A stretch of 64,000 nucleotides of DNA from Mycobacterium sherrisii (GCF_002102355.1 NZ_LQPT01000051.1:1-64000), one strand, 5' to 3'. Counted from the stretch's first letter, positions 51,823 to 63,150 are shown. The notes: generated by a model from the letters alone, not told the origin. Numbers and translations: made by a program.

Positions 51823-54800
51823 TTGACTGGAACCGCACACGTTGGTGGGGCCCTCGAAGAGTTGCTGGAACGCAGCGGACGCTTCTTCACGCCCGGGGAG
51901 TTCTCCGACGATCTGCGCACGGTCACGCGGCATGGCGGCCGCGAAGGCGACATCTTCTACCGCGACCGGTGGAGCCACGACAAGGTGGTCCGGTCCACGC
52001 ACGGCGTCAACTGCACCGGGTCCTGCTCGTGGAAGATCTACGTCAAGGACGGGATCATCACCTGGGAGACCCAGCAGACCGACTACCCCTCCGTCGGGCC
52101 GGACCGGCCTGAATACGAACCGCGCGGGTGTCCGCGGGGCGCGTCGTTCTCCTGGTACAGCTATTCGCCCACCCGCCTGCGATATCCCTACGCCCGCGGC
52201 GTGCTGGTCGAGATGTACCGCGAGGCCAAGGCTCGCCTCGGTGACCCGGTGCTGGCGTGGGCCGACATCCAGACCGACCCGGCGCGCCGCCGCCGCTACC
52301 AGCAGGCCCGCGGCAAGGGCGGCCTGGTGCGGGTGAGTTGGACCGAGGCCTGCGAGATGATCGCCGCGGCGCACGTGCACACCATCAAGACCTACGGTCC
52401 CGACCGGGTGGCCGGGTTCACCCCGATCCCGGCGATGTCGATGGTCAGCCACGCGGCGGGATCACGTTTCGTGTCCCTGCTGGGCGGGGTGATGACGTCG
52501 TTCTACGACTGGTATGCCGATCTCCCGGTCGCCTCGCCGCAGGTGTTCGGCGATCAGACCGATGTTCCCGAATCCGGTGATTGGTGGGACGCGTCGTATC
52601 TGATGATGTGGGGCGCCAACGTCCCCATCACCCGGACCCCGGACGCGCACTGGATGGCCGAGGTGCGCTACCGTGGCACCAAAGTTGTTGTGGTGAGCCC
52701 GGATTACGCCGACAACACCAAGTTCGCCGACGAGTGGATGCGCTGCGCTGCCGGCACCGACGGTGCGCTGGCCATGGCGATGGGGCACGTCATTCTGACC
52801 GAATACTATGTGCGCCGGCAGGTTCCGTTCTTCGCCGATTACGCCCGGCGCTACACCGACTTGCCGTTCTTGATCAAGCTCGAGCAGCGCGGCGACACGC
52901 TGGTGCCGGGGAAGTTTCTCACCGCGGCCGATATCGGCGAGGAGGTCGACAATGCCGCGTTCAAACCGGCGTTGCTCGACGAGGTCACCGACCGCGTCGT
53001 GGTGCCCCACGGATCGCTGGGATTTCGCTACGGCGAGGACGGTGTCGGAAAGTGGAACCTCGCGTTGGGTTCGCTGGTACCCGCGTTGAGCGTCGCCCGT
53101 GGCGATGGCGAGTCCGACGCCGTCGTGGTCGATCTGCCGAGCTTCGACACGATCGACGGCCACGGCGAGATCGCGCGGCGGGGGGTGCCGGTGCGGCGGG
53201 TCGGCGATCATCTGGTGTGCACCGTGTTCGACGTGCTGCTGGCCCACTACGCGGTTCGCCGCGACGGGCTACCCGGGGAATGGCCCACCGGCTACGACGA
53301 CGCCGCCCACCAGAACACCCCGGCCTGGCAGGAACCGATCACCGGGGTGTCGGCCGAGCAAGCGATCCGGGTGGCGAAGGAATTTGCTTGCAACGCGGCC
53401 GAATCCGGCGGTCGATCGATGGTGATCATGGGTGGGGGCATCTGTCACTGGTTCCACGGCGACGTGATCTACCGCTCGGTCCTGGCGCTGCTGATGCTGA
53501 CCGGGTCGATGGGACGCAACGGGGGTGGCTGGGCACACTACGTCGGGCAGGAAAAGGTCCGTCCCCTGACCGGATGGCAGACGATGGCCAACGCCAGCGA
53601 CTGGTCGCGCCCGCCGCGACAGGTCCCGGGCGCCTCCTATTGGTATGCCCACACCGACCAATGGCGATACGACGCCTACGGAGCGGACAAGCTGGCCAGC
53701 CCGCTCGGTACCGGCAAGTTCGAGGGCAAGCACACGATGGACCTGCTGGCGTCGGCGGCGGCGATGGGCTGGAGCCCGTTCTACCCGCAGTTCGACCGCT
53801 CCAGCCTGGACGTCGCGGACGAGGCGGCGGCCTGCGGCCGCGACGCCGGCGACTATGTCGCCGAACAGCTGGCGCGGCGCACGCTGAAACTCTCGGTGAC
53901 CGACCCGGACAACCCGGTCAACTGGCCACGCGTGCTGAGCGTCTGGCGGTCCAACCTGATCGGGTCCTCCGGCAAGGGCGGCGAGTACTTCCTCAAACAC
54001 CTGCTCGGCACCGACTCCAACGTGCAATGCGAGCCTCCCGCCGAGGGGGTACGTCCACAGGAAGTCAACTGGGACAACGAGATTCCCGAAGGGAAGCTCG
54101 ATTTGATGATGTCGATCGACTTCCGCATGACGTCGACGACGCTAGTGTCCGACGTGGTGCTGCCCGCCGCCACCTGGTACGAGAAGTACGACCTGTCCAG
54201 CACCGACATGCACCCCTACGTGCATGCCTTCAGCGCGGCCATCGACCCGCCCTGGGAAACCCGGTCCGATTTCGACGCATTCGCCGCCATCGCGCGTGCC
54301 TTCAGTGCGATGGCCCGCCGGCACCTGGGTACCCGGCGCGACGTCGTGCTGACCGCCCTGCAGCACGACACCCCGGAGGCGATGGCGTATCCCGACGGCG
54401 CGCAGCGCAATTGGTTGAGCAGCGACGAGGTCCCGATCCCCGGCCGGACGATGGGCACGCTGACCGTCGTCGAGCGCGACTACACCGCAATCTACGACAA
54501 GTGGGTGACGTTGGGTCCGCTGCTGGACAGATTCGGGGCGACCGTCAAGGGCTGTACGGTCCATCCCTTCCGCGAGGTCGGCGAGCTTGCCGCGAAGTTC
54601 GGGGTGATGAATTCCGGTGCGGGAGCAGGCCGTCCGGCGATCACCACGGCCGAGCGGATGGCCGACGTGATCTTGGCCCTGTCCGGAACCTGCAACGGCC
54701 GGCTGGCGGTCGAGGGCTTCCTGGAGCTGGAGAAACGCACCGGGCAGCGACTGGCGCAGCTGGCCGAGGGCAGCGAGGAGAGGCGAATCACCTTCGCCGA

Positions 54801-55512
54801 CACCCAGGCCCGGCCTGTCCCGGTGATCACCAGCCCGGAGTGGTCGGGCAGCGAAACCGGGGGCCGGCGCTACGCCCCGTTCACCATCAACATCGAGCAC
54901 CTCAAGCCGTTTCACACCCTCACCGGACGCATGCACTTCTATCTCGCCCACGACTGGGTCGAGGAACTCGGCGAACAGCTGCCCGTGTACCGGCCGCCGC
55001 TGGACATGGCCCGGCTGTTCGAACAGCCGGAGCTGGGCCCCACCAAAGACGGGATCGGTCTGACCGTGCGGTATCTGACACCGCATTCGAAGTGGTCGTT
55101 CCACTCCACCTACCAGGACAACCTGTACATGTTGTCGTTGTCCCGCGGCGGTCCGACGATGTGGATGAGCCCGGCCGACGCCGCGAAAATTCAAGCCCGC
55201 GACAACGATTGGGTGGAGGCAGTCAACGCTAACGGCATCTACGTGTGTCGGGCGATCGTTTCGCACCGGATGCCTGAGGGCGTGGTGTTCGTCTATCACG
55301 TGCAGGAACGCACCGTCGACACGCCGCGCACCGAGACCAACAACAAGCGCGGCGGCAACCACAACGCGCTCACCCGAGTGCGGATCAAACCCAGTCACCT
55401 GGCCGGCGGCTATGCCCAGCATTCGTTCGGATTCAACTACCTGGGCCCCACCGGCAACCAGCGCGACGAGGTCACCATTGTCCGCCGGCGCAGCCAGGAG
55501 GTGACCTACTAG
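51823..55512 (+). CDS. narG: Respiratory nitrate reductase alpha subunit NarG
   Basis: Molybdenum bis-MGD catalytic subunit reducing nitrate to nitrite at the cytoplasmic face. 1229 residues, the usual length. The N-terminal 4Fe-4S (FS0) ligands are His60, Cys64, Cys68 (HGVNCTGSCSW) and Cys103 (PRGCPRGASFSW), same spacing as the E. coli His49/Cys53/Cys57/Cys92. The Mo-coordinating Asp is Asp233 in FYDWYADLPVASPQ. TTG start at 51823 after AGGAGGAAG. There is no twin-arginine signal, as for E. coli NarG. First gene of narGHJI; serves both energy conservation at low oxygen and assimilation in mycobacteria. Confidence 0.97.
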   Translation: MTGTAHVGGALEELLERSGRFFTPGEFSDDLRTVTRHGGREGDIFYRDRWSHDKVVRSTHGVNCTGSCSWKIYVKDGIITWETQQTDYPSVGPDRPEYEPRGCPRGASFSWYSYSPTRLRYPYARGVLVEMYREAKARLGDPVLAWADIQTDPARRRRYQQARGKGGLVRVSWTEACEMIAAAHVHTIKTYGPDRVAGFTPIPAMSMVSHAAGSRFVSLLGGVMTSFYDWYADLPVASPQVFGDQTDVPESGDWWDASYLMMWGANVPITRTPDAHWMAEVRYRGTKVVVVSPDYADNTKFADEWMRCAAGTDGALAMAMGHVILTEYYVRRQVPFFADYARRYTDLPFLIKLEQRGDTLVPGKFLTAADIGEEVDNAAFKPALLDEVTDRVVVPHGSLGFRYGEDGVGKWNLALGSLVPALSVARGDGESDAVVVDLPSFDTIDGHGEIARRGVPVRRVGDHLVCTVFDVLLAHYAVRRDGLPGEWPTGYDDAAHQNTPAWQEPITGVSAEQAIRVAKEFACNAAESGGRSMVIMGGGICHWFHGDVIYRSVLALLMLTGSMGRNGGGWAHYVGQEKVRPLTGWQTMANASDWSRPPRQVPGASYWYAHTDQWRYDAYGADKLASPLGTGKFEGKHTMDLLASAAAMGWSPFYPQFDRSSLDVADEAAACGRDAGDYVAEQLARRTLKLSVTDPDNPVNWPRVLSVWRSNLIGSSGKGGEYFLKHLLGTDSNVQCEPPAEGVRPQEVNWDNEIPEGKLDLMMSIDFRMTSTTLVSDVVLPAATWYEKYDLSSTDMHPYVHAFSAAIDPPWETRSDFDAFAAIARAFSAMARRHLGTRRDVVLTALQHDTPEAMAYPDGAQRNWLSSDEVPIPGRTMGTLTVVERDYTAIYDKWVTLGPLLDRFGATVKGCTVHPFREVGELAAKFGVMNSGAGAGRPAITTAERMADVILALSGTCNGRLAVEGFLELEKRTGQRLAQLAEGSEERRITFADTQARPVPVITSPEWSGSETGGRRYAPFTINIEHLKPFHTLTGRMHFYLAHDWVEELGEQLPVYRPPLDMARLFEQPELGPTKDGIGLTVRYLTPHSKWSFHSTYQDNLYMLSLSRGGPTMWMSPADAAKIQARDNDWVEAVNANGIYVCRAIVSHRMPEGVVFVYHVQERTVDTPRTETNNKRGGNHNALTRVRIKPSHLAGGYAQHSFGFNYLGPTGNQRDEVTIVRRRSQEVTY

Positions 55513-55547
55513 ATGACGGGTCCAAGCGACGCCCGCGGAGCGAGACG

Positions 55548-57212
55548 ATGAAAGTCATGGCGCAGCTGGCGATGGTGATGAACCTCGACAAATGCATTGG
55601 CTGCCATACCTGTTCGGTGACCTGTAAGCAGGCCTGGACCAACCGTGCGGGAACCGAGTACGTGTGGTTCAACAACGTCGAAACCCGCCCGGGTGTGGGG
55701 TATCCGCGCACCTACGAGGACCAGCAGCGCTGGCGCGGTGGCTGGATCCGCGATAGAAAGGGCCGCCTGCGGCTGCGCGACGGTGGGCGATTCGCGAAGT
55801 TGCTGCGGATCTTCGCCAACCCCCGGCTGCCGACCATCGCCGACTATTACGAGCCGTGGACCTACGACTACGAGAACCTGACCCGCGCGCCGGCGGGCGA
55901 CACCTTCCCGACGGCGCCACCACGCAGTCTGATCAGCGGCGCACCGATGAAGGTGTCGTGGGGCTCCAACTGGGACGACAACCTGGCCGGCTCGCCCGAA
56001 ATCCTGCCCGACGACCCGGTGTTGCGCAAGGTCAGCGAGGACATCAAGCTCAAGCTCGAAGAGACCTTCATGTTCTACCTGCCGCGGATCTGCGAGCACT
56101 GCCTGAATCCCTCGTGCGTCGCGTCGTGCCCGTCGGGGGCGATGTACAAGCGCACCGAGGACGGCATCGTGCTCGTCGACCAGGACCGCTGCCGCGGCTG
56201 GCGGATGTGTGTGTCCGGATGTCCTTACAAGAAGGTGTATTTCAACCACAAGACGGGCAAGGCCGAAAAGTGCACCATGTGCTACCCGCGCATCGAGGTC
56301 GGCCTGCCCACGGTGTGCTCGGAAACCTGTGTGGGACGGCTGCGCTACCTGGGATTGGTGTTCTACGATGCCGACCGGGTGCTCGAGGCGGCGTCGGTGC
56401 CACAGGACACCGAGCTGTACGAGGCCCAGCGCCGAATCCTGTTGGACCCCAACGATCCCGAGGTGATCGCCGGTGCGCGGGCGCAGGGCATCGCCGAGGA
56501 GTGGATCGAGGCGGCGCAACGGTCTCCGGTGTACGCCTTGATCAACACCTATCGGGTGGCGCTGCCGCTGCATCCGGAATACCGCACCATGCCGATGGTT
56601 TGGTACATCCCGCCGCTGTCACCGGTCGTCGACGCTGTCAGCCGCGACGGCCACGACGGCGAGGATCTGGGCAATCTGTTCGGCGCGCTGGAGGCGCTGC
56701 GCATCCCGATCCAATACCTGGCCGAACTCTTTACCGCGGGCGACACGGACGCGGTCGCGGGCGTACTCAGGCGGCTGGCCGCGATGCGGTCCTACATGCG
56801 TGACATCAACCTCGGCCGTGAGACCCAACCGCACATCCCGGAGGCGGTCGGCATGACCGAAGAGCAGATCTACGACATGTACCGGCTCTTGGCGATCGCG
56901 AAATACGAAGAGCGCTATGTCATTCCGACGGCATACCCGGCCGATACGCCGGCCGCCGGGCTGGCCGAGGGGTTGGGTTGCTCGTTGTCCTACGACGACG
57001 GACCGGGCATGTATGAACACGGCCCGTTCGGCGGTGGCGGCACGACGCCGGTACCGGTGGCCGTGGAAACCTTTCACGCGCAGCGGCGCCGGCAGGAGGG
57101 CCAGGCGGCGGCCGAAACCGACACCCGTCGCTCCCCGGTGAACCTGCTGAACTGGGACGGCCACAGCGCGCAGACGGGCCTGTTCCCGCAACGAGATCGG
57201 CAACACCGATGA
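55548..57212 (+). CDS. narH: Respiratory nitrate reductase beta subunit NarH
   Basis: Electron-transfer subunit of 554 residues carrying four Fe-S clusters. Four cysteine groups are visible: CIGCHTCSVTCK, CEHCLNPSCVASCPSG, CRGWRMCVSGCP and CTMCYPRIEVGLPTVC...C. In the third group Trp replaces the second Cys, as is usual for the 3Fe-4S cluster. It starts at ATG 55548, 35 bases after narG, and overlaps narJ by ATGA. A Gly-rich C-terminal tail precedes the stop. Confidence 0.96.
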   Translation: MKVMAQLAMVMNLDKCIGCHTCSVTCKQAWTNRAGTEYVWFNNVETRPGVGYPRTYEDQQRWRGGWIRDRKGRLRLRDGGRFAKLLRIFANPRLPTIADYYEPWTYDYENLTRAPAGDTFPTAPPRSLISGAPMKVSWGSNWDDNLAGSPEILPDDPVLRKVSEDIKLKLEETFMFYLPRICEHCLNPSCVASCPSGAMYKRTEDGIVLVDQDRCRGWRMCVSGCPYKKVYFNHKTGKAEKCTMCYPRIEVGLPTVCSETCVGRLRYLGLVFYDADRVLEAASVPQDTELYEAQRRILLDPNDPEVIAGARAQGIAEEWIEAAQRSPVYALINTYRVALPLHPEYRTMPMVWYIPPLSPVVDAVSRDGHDGEDLGNLFGALEALRIPIQYLAELFTAGDTDAVAGVLRRLAAMRSYMRDINLGRETQPHIPEAVGMTEEQIYDMYRLLAIAKYEERYVIPTAYPADTPAAGLAEGLGCSLSYDDGPGMYEHGPFGGGGTTPVPVAVETFHAQRRRQEGQAAAETDTRRSPVNLLNWDGHSAQTGLFPQRDRQHR

Positions 57213-57868
57213 GACTGCCGAGCATTGCCCGGGAACGTCGCGGCACCATGGGAGACCGGCTGGTGTGGCAGGCGGCATCGCTGCTGCTGGCCTATCCGGA
57301 CGACGGCCATGCCGCCCGGTTGGACACCGTCGAGGAGCTGCTCGCGCACCTGAGCGGACCCGCCGCGGAGTTGCTGCGCCGAACGCTTACGGCGCTGCGT
57401 GCGCTGGACCCGATGACCGCGGCGGCCCGCTACGTCGAGACGTTCGACATGCAACGGCGCGCCACGATGTATCTGACCTATTGGACCGCGGGGGACACCC
57501 GCAACCGCGGCAAGGAGATGCTGTCGTTCGCCGACGCCTACCGCGCCGCCGGGGCCCGGCCGCCGTGCGCGGAGGCGCCGGACCATCTGCCGGTGCTGCT
57601 GGAATTCGCCGCTACCGTCAGCCCCGAGATCGGCCGGCGATTGCTGACCGAGCATCGCGTGCCGATCGACGTGGTGGCGCGCGCGCTGTCCGCTGCCGGC
57701 TCGCCCTACGCGCACACCGTCGCGGCGATCGGCACGACATTGCCGGAGCCCAACGACCGGCAGGCGCGCCGGGCCCAGCGGCTTGCCGAGTCCGGCCCTC
57801 CCGTGGAATCCGTTGGGCTGCAGCCGTTTACATTGACCGTGCCGCCCAGGCGTGGCCCGGGAGGTTGA
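57209..57868 (+). CDS. narJ: Nitrate reductase assembly chaperone NarJ
   Basis: A 219-residue chaperone of the TorD/DmsD/NarJ family that holds apo-NarGH for cofactor insertion. LVWQAASLLLAYPDDGHAARLDTVEELL, AARYVETFDMQRRATMYLTYW and RPPCAEAPDHLPVLLEFAA are the expected motifs (including the RR...YL heme-like family signature). ATG 57209 overlaps narH; ATG 57248, the start of the conserved core, is an alternative. The C-terminal tail VPPRRGPGG is basic and variable. Confidence 0.93.
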   Translation: MRLPSIARERRGTMGDRLVWQAASLLLAYPDDGHAARLDTVEELLAHLSGPAAELLRRTLTALRALDPMTAAARYVETFDMQRRATMYLTYWTAGDTRNRGKEMLSFADAYRAAGARPPCAEAPDHLPVLLEFAATVSPEIGRRLLTEHRVPIDVVARALSAAGSPYAHTVAAIGTTLPEPNDRQARRAQRLAESGPPVESVGLQPFTLTVPPRRGPGG

Positions 57869-57873
57869 CGTCC

Positions 57874-58608
57874 GTGCATATGAAATTACTCGAAATCTTC
57901 TGGGACGACGCGCCTTACGTCGTGCTGGCGATCGTCGCCGTCGGCTGCTGGTGGCGGTACCGCTACGACAAATTCGGCTGGACCACCCGTTCGTCGCAGA
58001 TCTACGAATCGAAGCTGCTCTCGATCGGCAGCCCGCTGTTCCACTTCGGCAGCCTGATGGTGATCATGGGCCACGTCGTCGGTTTATTCGTCCCGGAATC
58101 CTGGACCGAATGGTTGGGGGTGAGCGATCACCTCTACCACCTGCAGGCGCTGCTGCTCGGGGTGCCGGCCGGCATCGCCGCCATCACCGGAATCGGATTG
58201 CTGATTTACCGGCGGCGCACCCACCCGCCGGTACTGCGGGCCACCACCCGAAACGACAAACTGATGTACGCCGTGCTGACCTGCGCCCTGGTGGCGGGCA
58301 TGTGTTGCACCGTGGCCGGCGCCACGCATTTCGGCGAGCTGCACGACTATCGGCGGAAAGTGTCGGTGTGGTTCCGCTCGATCTGGATCCTCGACCCGCG
58401 CGGCGATTTGATGGCCCACGCGGCGGTCTACTACCAGATCCACGTCTTCATCGCCCTGGCGTTGTTCGCACTGTGGCCGTTCACCCGCTTGGTGCACGCG
58501 TTCAGCGCTCCGATCGGGTACCTGTTCCGGCCCTACATCGTCTATCGCAGTCGCGACGTGGCCGACCGGCGTCGGCTGGTCGGGTCGGCGTCACGGCGCG
58601 CCTGGTAG
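57874..58608 (+). CDS. narI: Respiratory nitrate reductase gamma subunit NarI (cytochrome b)
   Basis: The di-heme membrane anchor that oxidises menaquinol and passes electrons to NarH. 244 residues with five membrane segments, among them VVLAIVAVGCWWRYRYDKFG, HFGSLMVIMGHVVGLFV, LLLGVPAGIAAITGIGLLIY and HVFIALALFALWPF. Heme-ligand histidines lie in LFHFGSLMVIMGH and in AVYYQIHVFIAL. GTG 57874 is preferred since GGAGG lies nine bases upstream; ATG 57880 is two codons later. Six bases after narJ. Confidence 0.94.
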   Translation: MHMKLLEIFWDDAPYVVLAIVAVGCWWRYRYDKFGWTTRSSQIYESKLLSIGSPLFHFGSLMVIMGHVVGLFVPESWTEWLGVSDHLYHLQALLLGVPAGIAAITGIGLLIYRRRTHPPVLRATTRNDKLMYAVLTCALVAGMCCTVAGATHFGELHDYRRKVSVWFRSIWILDPRGDLMAHAAVYYQIHVFIALALFALWPFTRLVHAFSAPIGYLFRPYIVYRSRDVADRRRLVGSASRRAW

Positions 58609-58677
58609 GCAGTGCCGGCGCCGTCTGGTGAGCTGCCAGTTCGCCAACCAGAGCCCGCCGCTGCCACAATCACCGAC

Positions 58678-60564
58678 GTGCCATTCCGCAATGTCGCCAT
58701 CGTTGCTCACGTCGACCACGGCAAGACGACCCTCGTCGACGCGATGCTCCGCCAGTCCGGAGCCCTACACGAGCGCGGTGAGCTGCAAGAACGCGTGATG
58801 GACAGCGGCGACCTGGAACGCGAAAAGGGCATCACGATCCTGGCCAAGAACACCGCCGTGCACCGCCACCACCCGGACGGCACGGTGACGGTGATCAACG
58901 TCATCGACACCCCCGGCCACGCCGACTTCGGCGGCGAGGTGGAGCGCGGGCTGTCGATGGTCGACGGCGTGCTGCTGTTGGTCGACGCCTCGGAGGGGCC
59001 GTTGCCGCAGACCCGGTTCGTGTTGCGCAAGGCGCTGCAGGCACACCTGCCGGTGATCCTCGTCGTCAACAAGACCGATCGGCCGGACGCGCGCATCGGC
59101 GAGGTCGTCGACGCCAGCCACGATCTGCTGCTCGACGTGGCATCCGACCTCGACGACGAAGCCGCCAAGGCGGCCGAGCACGCGCTGGGCCTGCCGACGC
59201 TGTACGCGTCCGGGCGGGCGGGAATCGCCAGCACCGAGCAGCCCGCCGACGGCGAGATCCCCGCCGGCGACAACCTCGACCCGCTGTTCGACGTGCTGAT
59301 GGAGCACATCCCCGCACCGTCCGGCGACCCCGGGGCCCCGCTGCAGGCGCTGGTGACCAACCTCGACTCGTCGGCGTTCCTCGGCCGGCTCGCCCTGATC
59401 CGGATCTACAACGGCAAGCTGCGCAAGGGGCAGCAGGTGGCGTGGATGCGTGAGGTGGACGGTGTCCCGGTGATCACCAGCGCCAAGATCACGGAGCTGC
59501 TGGCGACCGAAGGCGTCGACCGCCGCCCCACCGACGTCGCGGTGGCCGGGGACATCGTGGCGGTCGCCGGGATTCCGGAGATCATGATCGGCGACACCCT
59601 GGCCGATCCGGAACACGCGCACGCGCTGCCGCGCATCACCGTCGACGAGCCCGCGATCTCCGTCACGGTCGGCACCAACACGTCCCCGCTGGCGGGCAAG
59701 GTGTCCGGCCACAAGCTGACCGCGCGCATGGTCCGCAACCGGCTCGACCAGGAACTGGTGGGCAACGTGTCGATCCGGGTGGTCGACATCGGTCGGCCCG
59801 ACGCCTGGGAGGTGCAGGGCCGCGGCGAGCTCGCCCTGGCCGTGCTGGTCGAACAGATGCGACGGGAGGGCTTCGAGCTCACCGTCGGCAAGCCGCAGGT
59901 GGTCACCAAGACCATCGACGGCAAGCTGCACGAGCCGTTCGAGGCGATGACCATCGACTGCCCGGAGGAGTTCGTCGGCGCCATCACCCAGTTGATGGCC
60001 GGCCGCAAGGGCCGCATGGAGGAGATGGCCAACCATGCCGCCGGCTGGGTGCGGATGGATTTCATCGTGCCCAGCCGCGGCCTGATCGGCTTCCGCACCG
60101 ACTTCCTCACCCTGACCCGCGGCACCGGCATCGCCAACGCCGTGTTCGACGGTTACCGGCCGTGGGCGGGGGAGATCCGGGCCCGCCACACCGGTTCGCT
60201 GGTGTCCGACCGCAGCGGCACCATCACGCCGTTCGCCATGATCCAGCTCGCCGACCGCGGCCAGTTCTTCGTGCAGCCGGGCCAGGACACCTACGAAGGG
60301 ATGGTCGTCGGCATCAACCCGCGCCCGGAGGACCTCGACATCAACGTCACCCGCGAGAAGAAGCTGACCAACATGCGGTCCTCGACCGCCGACGTGATCG
60401 AGACCCTCGCCAAGCCCCTGGAACTCGACCTGGAGGGCGCCATGGAGTTCTGCGCCGCCGACGAATGCGTCGAGGTGACCCCGGAGATCGTCCGGGTCCG
60501 CAAGGTGGAGCTGGACGCCACGGCCCGGGCCCGCAGCAAAGCGAGAGCCAAGGCCCGGGGCTAA
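58678..60564 (+). CDS. typA: Translational GTPase TypA/BipA
   Basis: A 628-residue ribosome-associated GTPase linked to stress and low-temperature growth. G1 motif [18 protein letters not shown], switch [18 protein letters not shown]3 [22 protein letters not shown]4 [13 protein letters not shown]; then EF-Tu-like domain II, EF-G-like domain and the TypA C-terminal ([27 protein letters not shown] region). GTG start at 58678 gives exactly the usual length. Same strand after narI by 69 bp and before lpqW by 61 bp. Confidence 0.97.
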   Translation: MPFRNVAIVAHVDHGKTTLVDAMLRQSGALHERGELQERVMDSGDLEREKGITILAKNTAVHRHHPDGTVTVINVIDTPGHADFGGEVERGLSMVDGVLLLVDASEGPLPQTRFVLRKALQAHLPVILVVNKTDRPDARIGEVVDASHDLLLDVASDLDDEAAKAAEHALGLPTLYASGRAGIASTEQPADGEIPAGDNLDPLFDVLMEHIPAPSGDPGAPLQALVTNLDSSAFLGRLALIRIYNGKLRKGQQVAWMREVDGVPVITSAKITELLATEGVDRRPTDVAVAGDIVAVAGIPEIMIGDTLADPEHAHALPRITVDEPAISVTVGTNTSPLAGKVSGHKLTARMVRNRLDQELVGNVSIRVVDIGRPDAWEVQGRGELALAVLVEQMRREGFELTVGKPQVVTKTIDGKLHEPFEAMTIDCPEEFVGAITQLMAGRKGRMEEMANHAAGWVRMDFIVPSRGLIGFRTDFLTLTRGTGIANAVFDGYRPWAGEIRARHTGSLVSDRSGTITPFAMIQLADRGQFFVQPGQDTYEGMVVGINPRPEDLDINVTREKKLTNMRSSTADVIETLAKPLELDLEGAMEFCAADECVEVTPEIVRVRKVELDATARARSKARAKARG

Positions 60565-60625
60565 CTCCTTGTTGCCCATTGCCCGCAGGATCCACCGAGC
60601 CGCCGGGCAGGCGGTCGATACCCTG

Positions 60626-62527
60626 ATGGTCGTGCTGCACCGGGCCCGCCACCTCGTTCTGGCGGCCGGCGTTTTGCTCACCGTGGCAGGACTGGCCCTG
60701 GCCGCGTGCACCGTCAGCCCGCCGCCGGCGCCGCAGAGCACCGATACCCCGCACAACACGCCGCCGCCGCAGCGGGTCATGCAGATCATCATGGGCATCG
60801 ACTCGATCGGCGCCGGCTTCAACCCGCATCTGCTCTCGGATCTGTCGCCAGTCAACGCCGCGATCAGCGCCCTGGTGTTGCCTAGCGCGTTCCGGCCGGT
60901 GCCCGACCCGACCACGCCGACGGGCTCGCGGTGGGAGATGGACCCGACGCTGCTGGTGTCCGCCGAGGTGACCAACCAGAACCCGTTCACGGTGACCTAC
61001 AAGATCCGGCCCGAGGCGCAGTGGACCGACAACGCACCGATCGGCGCCGACGACTTCTGGTACCTGTGGCACCAGATGGTCACCCAGCCCGGGGTGGTGG
61101 ATCCGGCGGGCTACGACCTGATCACGGGCGTGCAGTCGCTGGAGGGCGGCAAGCAGGCCGTCGTCACCTTCGCTCAGCCGTATCCGGCGTGGAAGGAGCT
61201 GTTCAGCGACCTGCTGCCGGCGCACATCGTCAAGGATGTGCCGGGCGGGTTCGCGGCCGGTCTGGTCCGGTCGCTGACGGTCACCGGCGGGCAATTCCGG
61301 GTGGAGAACATCGACCCGCAGCGCGACGAGATCCTGATCGCGCGCAACGACCGATATTGGGGACCACCCGCCAAGCCGTCCCTCATCCTGTTCCGGCGGG
61401 CCGGGGCGCCGGCGGCGCTGGCGGACTCGGTACGCAACGGCGACACCCAGGTGGCCCAGGTGCACGGCGGCTCGGCGGCGTTCGCTCAGCTGTCGGCGAT
61501 TCCCGAGGTGCGCACGGCCCGCATCATGACACCGCGGGTCATGCAGCTTACGCTGCGCGCCAACCAGCCCAAGCTGAGCGATGCCGGGGTGCGCAAGGGG
61601 ATTCTGGGACTGCTCGACGTCGACCTGCTCGCGGCCGTCGGCGCCGGCAGCGACAACACCATCTCGCTGGACCAGGCCCAGATCCGGTCCCCGAGCGATC
61701 CCGGCTACGAACCGACCGCGCCGCCGGCCATGAGCAAACAGGCCGCGCTGGCGTTGTTCTCGGCGGCCGGCTACCAGATCGAAAGCAGCGCGTCGGCGTC
61801 GCCGACACCCGAGCCCGGCACCCCCAACGGCGGGCCACCGGAGGTGACCCGCGGTCGCATCAGCAAGGACGGCAAGCAGTTGACGCTGATCATCGGGGTG
61901 GCGTCGAACGACCCCACCTCGGTCGCGGTCGCCAACACCGCCGCCGACCAGCTGCGTAACGTCGGCATCGCGGCGTCGGTGTCCGCGCTGGACCCCGTCA
62001 CGCTGTACCGCGACGCGCTGACCAACAACCAGGTCGACGCGATCGTCGGCTGGCATCGGGCCGGCGGCAACCTGGCGACGCTGCTGGCGTCGCGGTTCGG
62101 CTGTCCCGCCCTGCAGGCCACCACCGTCCCAACCACCAGCACGCAGACCACCACCACCGCCGCCGGCTCGACGGCGCCGTCCCCGTCGGCCGCCACGTCG
62201 CTGCCGCCCACGGCCACGCCCACGGCTGCGCCGCCCAGTCGGCCGCCCGACCCCGGCGCGCTGGTGCAGGCGCCGTCGAACCTGACCGGGATCTGCGATC
62301 GCAGCATTCAGTCCAACATCGACGCCGCGCTCAACGGCACAAAAAGCATCAACGAGGTGATCACCGCGGTGGAGCCGCGGTTGTGGAACATGGCGACCGT
62401 GCTGCCGATCCTGCAGGACACCACGATCGTCGGCGCGGGGCCCAGCGTGCAGAACGTCAGCCTGTCCGGTGCGGTGCCGGTCGGCATCGTCGGCGACGCC
62501 GGGCAGTGGGTGAAGACCGGGCCTTAG
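60626..62527 (+). CDS. lpqW: Lipoprotein LpqW
   Basis: A 633-residue lipoprotein of the family 5 solute-binding fold that in mycobacteria regulates the split between polar PIMs and LM/LAM; suppressors of its loss map in pimE, also in this window. The lipobox LALAAC puts the lipidated Cys at residue 28 after a hydrophobic signal. SBP_bac_5 landmarks: [39 protein letters not shown], and [21 protein letters not shown] Thr/Pro/Ser-rich linker lies near residues 500-550. ATG 60626 starts the signal peptide. No ABC permease is adjacent, consistent with a non-transport role. Confidence 0.93.
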   Translation: MVVLHRARHLVLAAGVLLTVAGLALAACTVSPPPAPQSTDTPHNTPPPQRVMQIIMGIDSIGAGFNPHLLSDLSPVNAAISALVLPSAFRPVPDPTTPTGSRWEMDPTLLVSAEVTNQNPFTVTYKIRPEAQWTDNAPIGADDFWYLWHQMVTQPGVVDPAGYDLITGVQSLEGGKQAVVTFAQPYPAWKELFSDLLPAHIVKDVPGGFAAGLVRSLTVTGGQFRVENIDPQRDEILIARNDRYWGPPAKPSLILFRRAGAPAALADSVRNGDTQVAQVHGGSAAFAQLSAIPEVRTARIMTPRVMQLTLRANQPKLSDAGVRKGILGLLDVDLLAAVGAGSDNTISLDQAQIRSPSDPGYEPTAPPAMSKQAALALFSAAGYQIESSASASPTPEPGTPNGGPPEVTRGRISKDGKQLTLIIGVASNDPTSVAVANTAADQLRNVGIAASVSALDPVTLYRDALTNNQVDAIVGWHRAGGNLATLLASRFGCPALQATTVPTTSTQTTTTAAGSTAPSPSAATSLPPTATPTAAPPSRPPDPGALVQAPSNLTGICDRSIQSNIDAALNGTKSINEVITAVEPRLWNMATVLPILQDTTIVGAGPSVQNVSLSGAVPVGIVGDAGQWVKTGP

Positions 62528-63150
62528 CTCGCGTCGTCCGGTGTCGCCGGCTGGGGCTGGCGGGGCGGAATGATGGTGTCGACGATCATCGCCAGCTCGC
62601 GGCGGTTCGGCGGTTCACCGGTGAGCAGGAAGTGCTGGTTGATCAGCGCGGGCCCGATGCGCGGGGTCAGCGGGGTCAGCGCGGCCGGATCGACGTCGCC
62701 GGCCTCGACGGCGGCTTGCAGGATCGAATCGATCAGCTTCAGCCGCGGCCCGACCACCGCGTCGGCGAAGATTGCGCGCATCTCGGGTTCGTGCAGCAGC
62801 TGGTGGATGATGTCCAGCCCGGGGAACGCCGTCTTGCCGGCCAGCACGTCGCGGTGCGCGGTGAACACCGTGAGCAAAGCCTCGCGCGGAGACCGGCTGG
62901 ACCGCGGCTCGGGTACCGACGGCAGCGCGAAAACCAGCGCGGCGTGCACCAGATCGTGTTTGCTGCACCAGCGTCGGTACAGCGCCGCCTTACCGGTCTG
63001 GGCGCGCGCCGCGATGCCTTCCATCGTCAGCCCGCCGTAGCCAACCTCGGTCAGCTCGGCCAGGGTGGCCTCGTAGAGCGCGCGTTCGAGGACCTCGCCT
63101 CGCCGGCGGCTCCGCACCGCGCTCGACACTGTCTGGGTGGCTTGCGACAT
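62524..63150 (-). CDS. TetR family transcriptional regulator
   Basis: A 208-residue TetR regulator: [33 protein letters not shown] then [22 protein letters not shown]; a TetR_C_16-like C-terminal domain with [20 protein letters not shown]. Syntenic with Rv1167c. Its stop overlaps that of lpqW (convergent). The target is unknown; a divergent mshB 96 bp away makes that gene a candidate. Confidence 0.88.
   Translation of the reverse strand: MSQATQTVSSAVRSRRRGEVLERALYEATLAELTEVGYGGLTMEGIAARAQTGKAALYRRWCSKHDLVHAALVFALPSVPEPRSSRSPREALLTVFTAHRDVLAGKTAFPGLDIIHQLLHEPEMRAIFADAVVGPRLKLIDSILQAAVEAGDVDPAALTPLTPRIGPALINQHFLLTGEPPNRRELAMIVDTIIPPRQPQPATPDDAS

Noticed and set aside
52581-55232. Open frame of 883 codons inside narG
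   Set aside because: Shadow frame of narG with no recognisable domain and R/G/P-rich composition.
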